Assembly: GCF_029855125.1 (NCBI RefSeq)
Contig: NZ_CP123229.1
Coordinates: 2,462,501 to 2,526,500, forward strand
Length of the DNA stretch: 64,000 bases
Reading direction: 5' to 3'
Source of the DNA: Methylocapsa sp. D3K7
GTDB taxonomy: Bacteria > Pseudomonadota > Alphaproteobacteria > Rhizobiales > Beijerinckiaceae
Shown here one piece after another: positions 45,920 to 54,323 of this stretch. The notes beneath the pieces are model-generated. The model was not told the DNA's origin and ran no database searches. It worked only from the letters and a program-made list of their open reading frames with translations. Position numbers and translations under genes: made by a program. The first letter of the stretch is position 1. Every line of letters starts with the position of its first letter.

Positions 45920-47284
45920 ATGCATGTCATAGAAATTGATTTTTGTGACCCTGCGCACGCCGCCCACGCGCTACGCGATCTGCCTTTCATAACCTTTCTC
46001 GATAGTTCCGTGACCGACCGGAAGCTTGGCCGGTACAGTTTTATCGCGGCTGACCCATTCGCGCGTTTCACGGCGGACATCGCGGGCAAGGACTGGTCTG
46101 CACGGCTAAAATCGCAATTGGCAGCCTATCGAATGGTCTCCCTGCCGGGACTGCCGCCTTTTCAGGGGGGCGCCGCGGGCTTGTTCTCCTATGAACTTGG
46201 TAGCAGTTTGGAACGGCTTCCCGCGCCCAGACTGAATAGGCTCGCTTTCCCCGATCTTTCGCTCGGCTTTTACGACGTCGTCGTTGCCTTGGATTTGATC
46301 GAGCGGCGTGGCTTTATCCTCTCGACGGGTTTTCCCGAGACGGGCGCGCCAGCGCGTGAGCGCCGCGCGGTGGAGCGCGGCCGCTTCTTCGAGACACGGC
46401 TCGTGAATGCTCCACCGCCATCTCCTGCGTCCGTGATTTCGCTGGATGGCTGGACCAGCAATTTCACTCGGGCCAGCTATGAACGGATGGTCCACGAAGT
46501 CATCGAACGAATTCTGTCGGGTGACATTTTTCAAGCCAATGTGGCACAGCGGTTCGAAGCGCCCGTGCCACACGGCTTCGATCATTTTGGCTTTTACAAC
46601 CACTTGCGAAAACTTAATCCCGCACCCTTCTCGGCTTATCTTGCGCATGAAGGATTCACCCTCGCTTCTGCCTCCCCCGAACGATTTTTAAGAGTGGAGG
46701 GCGATCGCGTTGAAACGCGGCCGATCAAGGGTACGCGGCGCCGCTTTGCCGATGCCATTCTCGACGCCTTCCAGGCGCAAGCGCTCACAGAAAGCCGCAA
46801 AGATCGCGCCGAAAACGTGATGATCGTCGATCTTCTGCGCAACGATCTTTCGAAAGTTTGCCTGCCGGGCTCGGTGCAAGTGCCGCAGCTTTGCGGTCTT
46901 GAAACCTTTGCCTCGGTTCATCATCTGGTTTCGTCCGTAGTGGGCCGTCTGCGTGAAGGACTTGGCGGAGTCGACGTTTTGGCTGCGGCCTTTCCGGGCG
47001 GCTCCGTGACCGGCGCGCCAAAAGTCCGGGCGATGGAAATCATCACCGAAATGGAGGGCCATGCGCGCGGCCCCTATTGCGGAGCGATCGGCTATATCGG
47101 GTTTGATGGTACGATGGACACCAACATTGTCATCCGCACCGCGAGCTTTCGCGGCGGCTCCTGCGTGGTGCAGGCAGGCGGCGGGATCGTCACCGCATCC
47201 GATCCGGCGTCCGAATATGATGAAACGCTGGATAAAGCGCGGGCGATATTCAAGGCCTTTGGCGCAAAGGAATTCGCCAAGTGA
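45920..47284 (+). CDS. pabB: Aminodeoxychorismate synthase component I
   Basis: The 454-residue chorismate-using enzyme makes 4-amino-4-deoxychorismate with ammonia supplied by PabA. The C-terminal catalytic part has SGDIFQANVAQRF, SPERFLRVEGDRVETRPIKGTRRR, ENVMIVDLLRNDLSKVC and GSVTGAPKVRAMEIITEMEG. The retained PIKGTR Lys is typical of PabB, not of anthranilate synthase (TrpE) types, although the two families are close. Its stop overlaps the GTG start of pabA. p-Aminobenzoate is a precursor of both folate and H4MPT. Confidence 0.93.
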   Translation: MHVIEIDFCDPAHAAHALRDLPFITFLDSSVTDRKLGRYSFIAADPFARFTADIAGKDWSARLKSQLAAYRMVSLPGLPPFQGGAAGLFSYELGSSLERLPAPRLNRLAFPDLSLGFYDVVVALDLIERRGFILSTGFPETGAPARERRAVERGRFFETRLVNAPPPSPASVISLDGWTSNFTRASYERMVHEVIERILSGDIFQANVAQRFEAPVPHGFDHFGFYNHLRKLNPAPFSAYLAHEGFTLASASPERFLRVEGDRVETRPIKGTRRRFADAILDAFQAQALTESRKDRAENVMIVDLLRNDLSKVCLPGSVQVPQLCGLETFASVHHLVSSVVGRLREGLGGVDVLAAAFPGGSVTGAPKVRAMEIITEMEGHARGPYCGAIGYIGFDGTMDTNIVIRTASFRGGSCVVQAGGGIVTASDPASEYDETLDKARAIFKAFGAKEFAK

Positions 47285-47844
47285 TTCTCGTCATCGACAA
47301 TTATGATTCCTTCGTCCACACGGTTGCCAATTATCTCCGCGAGCTTGGAGGCACGCCCGAAGTCATCCGCAACGACGCGGCGTTGCCGGACGAGGAGCCC
47401 GAGGCCATCGTGATTTCGCCGGGGCCCTGCACGCCGGACGAGGCGGGCGTCTCGATGCAGCTCATTTCGGAATATTCCGGCCGCGTCCCGATTCTCGGAA
47501 TTTGCCTTGGTCATCAATGTATTGGCCAGGTGTTCGGCGGCCGGGTTACCCGCGCCCAGCGCCCCATGCACGGCGAGGCAAGCCTTGTGCGTCACGAGGC
47601 CTCGGGCATTTTGGAAGGCTTGCCCGACCCGTTGAGTGTTGGCCGTTATCATTCCCTGATCGTCGAGATTGAAGGGCGCGACGGTTTGCTCGCCCCGGTT
47701 GCCTGGTCGAGCGAGGGCGAGATCATGGCTCTGCGGCACCGCGATCACCCAACGTTCGGCGTGCAATTTCATCCCGAGTCGATCCTCACGGAACACGGCC
47801 ACCGGATGCTCCGCAATTTTCTTGGCCACATCGGGCGGCAATGA
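47281..47844 (+). CDS. pabA: Aminodeoxychorismate/anthranilate synthase component II
   Basis: The 187-residue glutamine amidotransferase has VIDNYDSFVHTVANYL, ISPGPCTPDEAG, the nucleophile elbow LGICLGHQCIGQ and FGVQFHPESILTEHG. It delivers ammonia to PabB. The start is a GTG overlapping the pabB stop (GTGA), and its own stop overlaps the next ATG (ATGA). In some bacteria the same subunit also serves TrpE. Here its place in the pab operon argues for p-aminobenzoate synthesis. Confidence 0.92.
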   Translation: MILVIDNYDSFVHTVANYLRELGGTPEVIRNDAALPDEEPEAIVISPGPCTPDEAGVSMQLISEYSGRVPILGICLGHQCIGQVFGGRVTRAQRPMHGEASLVRHEASGILEGLPDPLSVGRYHSLIVEIEGRDGLLAPVAWSSEGEIMALRHRDHPTFGVQFHPESILTEHGHRMLRNFLGHIGRQ

Positions 47845-48683
47845 TGCGTGTCTGGCAGGATGGCCGGATCATCGCGCCGGAGGACGCGCATGTGGCCATC
47901 ACCGATCGCGGTCTCTTGCTCGGCGATGGCTTGTTCGAGACGATGGCGGTTTGCCGCGGCAAGGTCTGTGATCTCGAGGCGCATCTGGCACGGCTCAATG
48001 CCGGTCTCGACATTCTAGGGTTTGCGCGAAGCGTGGATATCCCCAAACTGCGTGCGGATATCGCGCAATATCTCGCCGCCGAGGGAGCTGTTTCCGCTGT
48101 TTTGCGCGTCACCCTGACGCGAGGGGCGGGACCGCGCGGCCTTGCACCACCCGAGGCGCCGCATCCCACGATCCTCATGACCTTGTCGCAAATGCCGCCG
48201 AAACGCGAAGCGCCCGTTTCGCTCCGTATCGCAACGGTGACGCGGCGCAACGAACACTCCCCGCTTTCCCGCATCAAGTCGCTGCCCTACCTCGACAATG
48301 TGCTAGCTCTGTCCGAGGCCCGCGCGCAAGGCGCGGACGACGCGCTGATGCTGAACACACGCGGAGCCATCGCCTGCGCGAGTGCCGCCAATCTCTTCAT
48401 CATCCGGGATGGGCGCCTGGAAACGCCGCCCATAGGTGATGGCGCCTTGCCCGGCACCATACGGGCACTTGTCCTTTCAATGGCGAAACAAGCGGGATTG
48501 GCACCGGTCGAGACTTCGCTTGCGATCAGCAGCCTTGGCGCGGCGGATCATGTTTTCCTGACGAATAGCCTCAGCCCTCTAACGGAAGCCGGGCAATGCA
48601 ATGGTATGCCGCTTCAGCGGCGGGCAGGTGCCGCGCGCGACAAGCTCTGCAGCATGCTTATGACGCATTTCGAGGAGGGATGA
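47841..48683 (+). CDS. pabC: Aminotransferase class IV, probable aminodeoxychorismate lyase
   Basis: The 280-residue fold-type IV pyridoxal-phosphate protein has ITDRGLLLGDGLFETMAV at the N-terminus. RIKSLPYLDNVLA carries the cofactor Lys, followed by GADDALMLNTRGAIACASAANLFI and LPGTIRALVLSMA. The family includes D-amino-acid and branched-chain aminotransferases, but placement after pabA with overlapping start and stop makes PabC, which releases pyruvate to give p-aminobenzoate, the best call. A methylofuran-pathway aminotransferase (MfnC role) is a less likely alternative. Confidence 0.82.
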   Translation: MMRVWQDGRIIAPEDAHVAITDRGLLLGDGLFETMAVCRGKVCDLEAHLARLNAGLDILGFARSVDIPKLRADIAQYLAAEGAVSAVLRVTLTRGAGPRGLAPPEAPHPTILMTLSQMPPKREAPVSLRIATVTRRNEHSPLSRIKSLPYLDNVLALSEARAQGADDALMLNTRGAIACASAANLFIIRDGRLETPPIGDGALPGTIRALVLSMAKQAGLAPVETSLAISSLGAADHVFLTNSLSPLTEAGQCNGMPLQRRAGAARDKLCSMLMTHFEEG

Positions 48684-48780
48684 GTGCGCTCCTGCCAATA
48701 ATTGCTTTTCCGGTTCCAATGGATATATTTCCCGTTACCCGAGGGATCCGCTGGCTTTAAGCAATCCATCATCAACCAAG

Positions 48781-48800
48781 CACGGGCGGCGCCCGTGTTT
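48781..48800 (+). terminator. Hairpin after the pab genes (weak terminator candidate)
   Basis: CACGGGC and GCCCGTG pair around GGC and are followed by only three T. It lies about 100 bases after the pabC stop and 66 before the next start. It could reduce read-through between the pab genes and the MfnB-FolB unit. Confidence 0.3.
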
Positions 48801-48865
48801 CATCCCATATTCGCGAATATTCCAGCGCGCGGCAGCCCTCCGGGCATGGTCGAGGAAAGACGATA

Positions 48866-50023
48866 ATGACCTTGATGCTGGCGAGTGTCGCCAATCCGGC
48901 CGAGGCGGAGACGGTTTGCGCCGGCGGCGCCGACATTCTCGATCTCAAGGACCCATCGAAAGGGGCGCTCGGCGCGCTGGATGTGGATGACGCGGCACGC
49001 ATCGTCCGTTCGATCGGCAAGCGTCTGCCGATGAGTGCCGCCGCCGGTTCCCCAGGCTCGCCTTCGACCCTTGCCGATGCCGTCGCGGCAATGGCGGCGA
49101 CGGGTGTCGATTATGTCAAGATCGGCTTCTCGCCGGACCGGGCAACCGCCGACTGCGCGCGTGCCTTGGCGCCGCAAGCCAAGAACACCAGGCTCATTGG
49201 CGTTCTTTTCGCCGATTACGCGCCGGATTGGGATTTCCTGCGGATTATGGCCAGCAATGGTTTTGCCGGAGCAATGCTCGACACCGCCAAGAAAGGTAAG
49301 GGCCGCCTTCTCGATCATATGGACATCGCCGCGCTCGATCGTTTCATCGGCCGCTGCCGGGAGAACAAGCTCCTGTGCGGTCTTGCGGGTTCGCTCGAAG
49401 CGCCCGATGTGCCGCGCCTCTTGCCGTTGGAGCCAGATTATCTCGGATTTCGAGGCAGTCTCTGCCATGGGCGCGTGCGCGAGGATGCAATCGATCCTTC
49501 CTTGGTTGGAATCATCCGCGATCTCATTCCTCGCGAGGTTGAAGCCACCCGCAATGAGCCAGGGGTTGATTGGCGCCTCTTGTTGGGGCGCGGATTTGTC
49601 GCCGCGAAGGAACAGTTTGTCGAGACGGATCTGATTTTTGTTCATGATCTCGTGCTTCCCTGCGCGATCGGCGCCTATGATTTCGAGCGCGGCCACACCC
49701 AGAACGTGCGTTTTAATATCGACGCGGACGTGCTGCGCAATGACGCCCGGTTTGACGATATGCGCGGCGTTTTTTCTTATGACGTCATCATCGACTCCAT
49801 AAAAATCATTCTCGGGCGGGGGCATGTGGATTTGATCGAGACCCTGGCGAGCGGCGTCGCGGATGAAATTCTGCGTTATCCTTGTGTCGCGAGGGTCTGC
49901 GTCCGGATCGAAAAACTCGACGTCGTGCGCGGCACAGTCGGCGTCGAGATCAAGCGCGAACGCACTGCGGAACATTCCATCGCCACGGCGCGGGTCGCCG
50001 CGCTTCCGGGCAATGCCGCGTAA
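48866..50023 (+). CDS. MfnB-FolB fusion: furan-phosphate synthase plus dihydroneopterin aldolase
   Basis: The 385-residue protein joins two enzymes. Residues about 1-235 match MfnB (DUF556), which makes (5-formylfuran-3-yl)methyl phosphate from two glyceraldehyde-3-phosphate molecules on the methanofuran route. Its catalytic lysines are at LDLKDPSKG (Lys28) and YVKIGF (Lys85). Residues about 253-368 match FolB: VHDLVLPCAIGAYDFERGHTQNVRF, a DLIETLA loop and a late RIEKLDVVRGTVGVEIKR. Dihydroneopterin aldolase makes 6-hydroxymethyl-dihydropterin, used by folK. The fusion puts a methylofuran and a pterin step on one chain. It is followed by overlapping genes of the same pathway. Confidence 0.87.
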   Translation: MTLMLASVANPAEAETVCAGGADILDLKDPSKGALGALDVDDAARIVRSIGKRLPMSAAAGSPGSPSTLADAVAAMAATGVDYVKIGFSPDRATADCARALAPQAKNTRLIGVLFADYAPDWDFLRIMASNGFAGAMLDTAKKGKGRLLDHMDIAALDRFIGRCRENKLLCGLAGSLEAPDVPRLLPLEPDYLGFRGSLCHGRVREDAIDPSLVGIIRDLIPREVEATRNEPGVDWRLLLGRGFVAAKEQFVETDLIFVHDLVLPCAIGAYDFERGHTQNVRFNIDADVLRNDARFDDMRGVFSYDVIIDSIKIILGRGHVDLIETLASGVADEILRYPCVARVCVRIEKLDVVRGTVGVEIKRERTAEHSIATARVAALPGNAA

Positions 50024-50648
50024 CGGCAACGCATCCTGCGCCGCCATCGTCAAACTTGGCGGCAGTCTCGCTCATACGCCGCAATGCGCGGCGTGGCTCG
50101 AGGTGCTGGCGGCATGGGGCGGCCCGCTCATTCTCGTACCAGGGGGCGGCCCGTTTGCCGATTGCGTCCGGACAACCCAAGCCACCATGCGATTTGACGA
50201 TGCCACGGCGCATCGCATGGCGCTGATGGCGATGGAACAATATGGCACCGCACTCGCGGCGCGGGCGCCGGTGTTTGCATTGGCCAGCTGCCGGGAGGAA
50301 TTGGACGGCGCCTTGTGTGCTGGGCAAATCCCCGTCTGGATGCCGGCGAAGATGATCCTTGCCGCCCCGGAGATCCCGGAAACATGGGAGCTGACGTCGG
50401 ATTCTCTCGCCGCCTGGCTCACCGGGATCCTTGGCGCGCACCGGCTGCTACTGATCAAATCCGTTGGCCCGACGGGTCCAGCTACGGCGGGCGGCCTTGC
50501 CGCGAACAAAATCGTCGATCCCTTGTTTCCTCGTTTCGCCGCGCAAAGCCAGGCGGAGGTTTGGCTCGCGGGTCCGGAGGCGCTCGCGGGAGCCTTGCGT
50601 GTCTTGCAAAGCGGTGGAATGCCGGGCACCAAAATCACAATTCCCTGA
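50013..50648 (+). CDS. Amino-acid-kinase family protein, MfnE-like
   Basis: The 211-residue protein has the amino-acid-kinase fold opening AIVKLGGSLAHT, a glycine-rich LILVPGGGPFADCVR, and the ATP-site stretch LLLIKSVGPTGPA. The family member MfnE phosphorylates aminomethylfuran-methyl phosphate in methanogens, and position directly after the MfnB domain supports the same role here. The start at 50013 overlaps the previous stop by 11 bases. Longer upstream frame is the shadow of the preceding gene. It is shorter than most kinases of the fold (about 250), as MfnE types are. Confidence 0.8.
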   Translation: MPRNGNASCAAIVKLGGSLAHTPQCAAWLEVLAAWGGPLILVPGGGPFADCVRTTQATMRFDDATAHRMALMAMEQYGTALAARAPVFALASCREELDGALCAGQIPVWMPAKMILAAPEIPETWELTSDSLAAWLTGILGAHRLLLIKSVGPTGPATAGGLAANKIVDPLFPRFAAQSQAEVWLAGPEALAGALRVLQSGGMPGTKITIP

Positions 50649-50703
50649 TATGATCTGGGCGCTTAAAGCCCGAAGTTTTTCCCTAAGATGGATTGGTGCC
50701 CCT

Positions 50704-51252
50704 ATGAGCAAAGTCGTTACGCCGCGCTGGGGTTGGGCGCTTACTGGCTCTGGTCACTTTTTCAACGAGTGCATCGAACTTGCGCGCGAATTGGAGCACG
50801 TCGATCTCTTCGTCAGCAAAGCCGCCGGAGAAGTGCTACGCCAATATAAGCAACAGCTCGATCTGCCGAAAACCGCCCGTGTCTACAAGGATACCGCCGC
50901 GAGTTCGCCGCAGGTCGGCTATTTTTATCATGGGGTATATCACACGCTCGTCGTGGCACCCGCGACCTCAAACACCGTCGCCAAATTCGTCTATGGAATC
51001 TCCGACAATCTCGCGAGCAATGTTTTCGCCCAGGCGGGCAAATGCCAAGTCCCTTGTATTGTTTTTGCCTGCGATACTGCGCCGGAGCTTTTGACCCGTG
51101 CACCCGATGGCATGGTAAAAGTGTTTCCCCGGCGGATCGATCTTGAGAATACCGAAAAATTGAAAATCTTCGAGGCGACACAGGTCGCGGAAAGTTTGAA
51201 AGATCTAATAGAATTCATCGGCCGGCGGAGGAGCGAACTGAAACCCGCATGA
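50704..51252 (+). CDS. Flavoprotein of AfpA/DmrB type (putative dihydromethanopterin reductase)
   Basis: The 182-residue protein has the flavoprotein fold of the archaeoflavoprotein AfpA/DmrB group. WGWALTGSGHFFNECIELAREL gives the FMN phosphate loop. VDLFVSKAAGEVLRQYKQQ and VAPATSNTVAKFVYGISDNLASNVFAQA give the rest of the flavin site. Relatives reduce dihydromethanopterin to H4MPT. Its position among methanopterin genes fits that. The open frame continues 50 codons upstream but the ATG chosen lines up with the family. It overlaps the next gene by four bases (ATGA). Confidence 0.82.
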   Translation: MSKVVTPRWGWALTGSGHFFNECIELARELEHVDLFVSKAAGEVLRQYKQQLDLPKTARVYKDTAASSPQVGYFYHGVYHTLVVAPATSNTVAKFVYGISDNLASNVFAQAGKCQVPCIVFACDTAPELLTRAPDGMVKVFPRRIDLENTEKLKIFEATQVAESLKDLIEFIGRRRSELKPA

Positions 51253-52637
51253 GCGAGCGCCTCCTCTTTCTCACAGGCCATCTTGCCTATCCGCGATTGG
51301 AGCGGATCATGCGTTCCTTGGGCGAGACGCCGTTTACTTGGGAGATACGCGATATCGGGGTAAAGGTCGCCGCGCTAATGACTGAAGCAATCATCCTGCG
51401 CCGTCTTGGCCGGCCTGTGGCCGTGGACCGCATTATTTTGCCCGGCCGCTGTCGCGCCGATCTCGCGCATCTCCAAGATCAGCTCGGAGTACCGGTAACC
51501 CGCGGGCCAGATGAGTTGAGCGATCTTCCCGCCTATCTCGGACGCGGCGGTCAAGCAAAAGATTTGTCGCATTTTTCCATTCGTATCTTTTCCGAAATTG
51601 TCGATGCCTCCGCGCTTTCCATCGACGCCTTGCTTGCTCGGGCAGCGGAACTGCGAAAGTCAGGAGCGGATGTCATCGATATTGGCTGTCTTCCCGACAC
51701 GCCGTTTCCGCATCTGGAAGACAGCGTCCGCGCTTTGAAAGCGGCTGGGCATAAGGTCAGTATCGATTCCGCGAACAGGCACGAACTCGCGCGCGGCGCC
51801 GGGGCAGGCGCTGATTTTTTACTGAGCCTCGAAGAAAACACACTCGATATCGCGGAAGGCTCGGGCGCAACGCCAGTTCTCGTCGCCGCGCCGCATGGCG
51901 ATCTCGACTCGCTTGTCCGCGCCGCCGATGCAGCGGTACGGCGCAATCTCCCTTTTATCGTCGATCCGATTCTTGATCCGATCCATTTTGGATTTACAGC
52001 GTCTATTGCCCGCTATATCGAAACAAGACGGCGCCTCCCACACGCCGAAATGATGATGGGGACAGGCAATCTCACCGAATTAACGGAAGCCGATACCGGC
52101 GGTATCACGGCCCTTCTTATGGGCATCTGCTCCGAGCTTGACATCCGCAATGTCCTCACCGTCCAGGTGAGCCCGCATACGCGGCGCACGATCGAGGAAC
52201 ACGACGCGGCACGCCGGCTCATGTTCGCGGCATCCACTGAGAGCGCCTTGCCAAAAGGTTTTGACGCCGGGCTTGTCTCTCTCCACGATCTTTCACCCTA
52301 TCCGCTGACACGCGAAGACATCGCCGGGCTCGCGGCAGAGGTGCGGGATACAAATTTTCGAATTCTGACAGCTGACGACGGAATTCACATATTCAATCGC
52401 GATGGGCATTACATTTCGCGCGATGCCCTTTCCCTTTATCCTAAGCTCGGCGTCGAGGCGGATGGCGCGCATGCGTTTTATCTGGGCGCCGAACTCGCCA
52501 AGGCCGAGATCGCTTTTGCTCTCGGCAAGCGCTACACACAAGACGAGCCGCTCGATTGGGGCTGCGCGACGGACAAGCAGGAAGAAACCAAGGATAGGCT
52601 TCGCGAAGCAGGACACACTCTGCGCGCGAAAGTCTGA
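51249..52637 (+). CDS. Dihydropteroate-synthase-like protein (DUF6513/MJ0107-like)
   Basis: In this 462-residue protein the N-terminal part (about 1-115) begins LLFLTGHLAYPRLERIMRSLG. A pterin-binding TIM-barrel part follows, with GADVIDIGCLPDTPFPHL, KVSIDSANRHELARGAGAGADFLLSLEENTLD, LPFIVDPILDPIHFGF and MMGTGNLTELTEADTGGITALLMG. The last 120 residues are peculiar to the family. Members accompany H4MPT genes in methylotrophs and methanogens and are thought to attach the pterin to the ribofuranosylaminobenzene phosphate in place of p-aminobenzoate. That step is inference. It is coupled to the flavoprotein gene. Confidence 0.85.
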   Translation: MSERLLFLTGHLAYPRLERIMRSLGETPFTWEIRDIGVKVAALMTEAIILRRLGRPVAVDRIILPGRCRADLAHLQDQLGVPVTRGPDELSDLPAYLGRGGQAKDLSHFSIRIFSEIVDASALSIDALLARAAELRKSGADVIDIGCLPDTPFPHLEDSVRALKAAGHKVSIDSANRHELARGAGAGADFLLSLEENTLDIAEGSGATPVLVAAPHGDLDSLVRAADAAVRRNLPFIVDPILDPIHFGFTASIARYIETRRRLPHAEMMMGTGNLTELTEADTGGITALLMGICSELDIRNVLTVQVSPHTRRTIEEHDAARRLMFAASTESALPKGFDAGLVSLHDLSPYPLTREDIAGLAAEVRDTNFRILTADDGIHIFNRDGHYISRDALSLYPKLGVEADGAHAFYLGAELAKAEIAFALGKRYTQDEPLDWGCATDKQEETKDRLREAGHTLRAKV

Positions 52638-52692
52638 CGTAGGGCGGCAGACTCGATACGGCGTTCAGAAATCTGCTTAAGGAGACATCAAG

Positions 52693-53256
52693 GTGCCGAT
52701 GATCCGCGAAGTTATCGTCACGACCGTCGATCGTTCAGGCCAAGCTCATATGGCGCCGCTCGGTCTTATCGAGGACGGGGAAGGCTGGATCATCGCGCCC
52801 TTTCTTCCCTCCGCGACACACGACAATCTTCTGGAGTCCTCCGTCGCCGTCGCCAATTACACCGACGACGCGCGTATTTTCGCCGGACTCATCACCGGAC
52901 GGCGTGACTGGCCCCTTGTACCCGCAACAAAAATTTCCGTGCCGCGTCTTGCGGATGCGCTTGCCCATGCCGAACTCAAAGTCGCGCATTTCAAAGCCGA
53001 TGCCGAGCGTCCCCGCTTCCATTGCAAGATTCTGCATAAGGAGCAGCATGCGCCATTCGAAGGGGTCAATCGCGCCGCCAACGCCGTTGTCGAATGCGCC
53101 ATCCTCCTGACCCGGCTGCACATGTTGCCGCGCGACAAAATCGACCTGGAAATCGCTTATCTGGCGATCGCCGTTGAAAAGACCGCAGGCCCGCGCGAGA
53201 AAGAGGCTTGGTCGTGGCTCATGCAAAAGCGCGAAGCATATTACGCTGGAAATTGA
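52693..53256 (+). CDS. DUF447 family protein
   Basis: The 187-residue protein has a flavin-reductase-like split-barrel beginning MIREVIVTTVDRSGQAHMAPLGL. IVAPFLPSATHDNLL (as IIAPFLPSATHDNL) and NYTDDARIFAGLITGRRDWPL follow, and EGVNRAANAVVECAILLTRLHML comes in the second half. DUF447 proteins are found almost only with H4MPT genes. Their reaction is unknown. GTG at 52693 lies eight bases after AAGGAG, which decides the start, although an in-frame ATG follows two codons later. The gene converges with and overlaps the next by 16 bases. Confidence 0.83.
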   Translation: MPMIREVIVTTVDRSGQAHMAPLGLIEDGEGWIIAPFLPSATHDNLLESSVAVANYTDDARIFAGLITGRRDWPLVPATKISVPRLADALAHAELKVAHFKADAERPRFHCKILHKEQHAPFEGVNRAANAVVECAILLTRLHMLPRDKIDLEIAYLAIAVEKTAGPREKEAWSWLMQKREAYYAGN

Positions 53257-54281
53257 GCGCTGGCGAGCAGCGCCACGGCTGATGCAGCCGCGCAATCGCA
53301 GGCTTTTGCGCGCGCTTCCGGATTCGCCACAATGAGATCATCGAAAGCGGCAAAGGGACGGCCCATCCGCCCCGACAGATCACGAATGACGCCGCGCCCG
53401 ATTCCAGCGCCAATGACAGGCGCGCCTGGGGCAATGTGGCCGCGTGACAAAACGAGAGCGGCCGCGTCCATGATCTCGCGCAGTTGCGCCTCGGCAAAAA
53501 ATCGCGCCAGCCATTCCCAGGCTGTTTCATCCGCCTCGCCGCTGTCGCGCCCGATCATCCGAGCCAGCCGCGCGCAGGAGGAAGCCTTGGTTTTTTCGCG
53601 CCCATCTGCCGTCTCCATCAGATCGGCGCCGTCCGGCAACTGCCCGAGAATACGATGAACATCGGCCATGCTGGCGAACCATTCGTTCATCAACGGCGTC
53701 CATTGACCGGCGAATGGCACAAGTTTCGGACCCGCCATCAAAAAACTTCGCGTAAGACCGCTATAGACAAGCTCGCCATGAATAAGGCGTTCCGCATCGC
53801 TGTAGCCGAGGTTTGCTGGCCGTCCCTCACTGACAGGGATAATATCCACCGTCGTCGATCCCATGTCGATGAACAACCCCTCTCGCACGTGCAGTCCGGT
53901 CAGTGACGCGCTGGCGTGCCAATTGGCCGAAGCGATGCCGGTTGCCTGTTGCGCGATGTCGCACGTCTCGACAAAGCCGGAGCGGCCCGCGTAAAAAACC
54001 GCGCGACCCGGGTCAAGATGCCGCGCCATGATCGCAGCAAGCCCCGCAACGCCTTCCTCACGTGTGGCGAAGGCATCGCAGAGTTCGCCCGTCATGGTGA
54101 TCGCATTGACGGGAGCCCGGCCGATGGCGGCGGTCGCTTCGTCAAAAGCGCGATCGAGTTCCGCGACCCCGAGCCAAAGGGGGCAGGCGACCTGAACGGC
54201 GCCGGCAATCACGCCGTTTTCCGCGCGCGCGGCCTTCAGATGCGCACCTCCGACGTCCCATCCGATAATAATGTTTTGCAT
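53241..54281 (-). CDS. H4MPT-linked C1 transfer pathway protein (MfnF-like, hydantoinase/oxoprolinase fold)
   Basis: The 346-residue actin-like ATPase-fold protein has GWDVGGAHLKAAR at the N-terminus, ITMTGELCDAFATREEGV, LFIDMGSTTVDIIPVSEG and GAGIGRGVIRDLSGR. It corresponds to the family named 'H4MPT-linked C1 transfer pathway protein'. The methanogen member MfnF joins the furan and tyramine halves of methanofuran. A similar role in methylofuran synthesis is likely but not shown. It converges with DUF447 and is divergent from the HisA-like gene, 42 bases apart. Confidence 0.85.
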   Translation of the reverse strand: MQNIIIGWDVGGAHLKAARAENGVIAGAVQVACPLWLGVAELDRAFDEATAAIGRAPVNAITMTGELCDAFATREEGVAGLAAIMARHLDPGRAVFYAGRSGFVETCDIAQQATGIASANWHASASLTGLHVREGLFIDMGSTTVDIIPVSEGRPANLGYSDAERLIHGELVYSGLTRSFLMAGPKLVPFAGQWTPLMNEWFASMADVHRILGQLPDGADLMETADGREKTKASSCARLARMIGRDSGEADETAWEWLARFFAEAQLREIMDAAALVLSRGHIAPGAPVIGAGIGRGVIRDLSGRMGRPFAAFDDLIVANPEARAKACDCAAASAVALLASAQFPA

Positions 54282-54289
54282 TTGAGCGT

Positions 54290-54295
54290 ATTATA
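54290..54295 (-). promoter_or_regulatory. Consensus -10 box very close to the MfnF-like start
   Basis: The reverse strand carries a perfect TATAAT only eight bases before the ATG at 54281. No good -35 box is found at 17-18 bases. If used, the mRNA would have almost no leader. Confidence 0.35.
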
Positions 54296-54323
54296 TAAAA
54301 TTCCGGAGAGCGTTGGATTAGTT

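Noticed and set aside
45349..46089. 246-codon leftward frame across the Pro/Ala-rich gene and the pabB start
   Set aside because: It runs through the start of pabB, has no ribosome binding site, and its product is low-complexity Arg-rich text.
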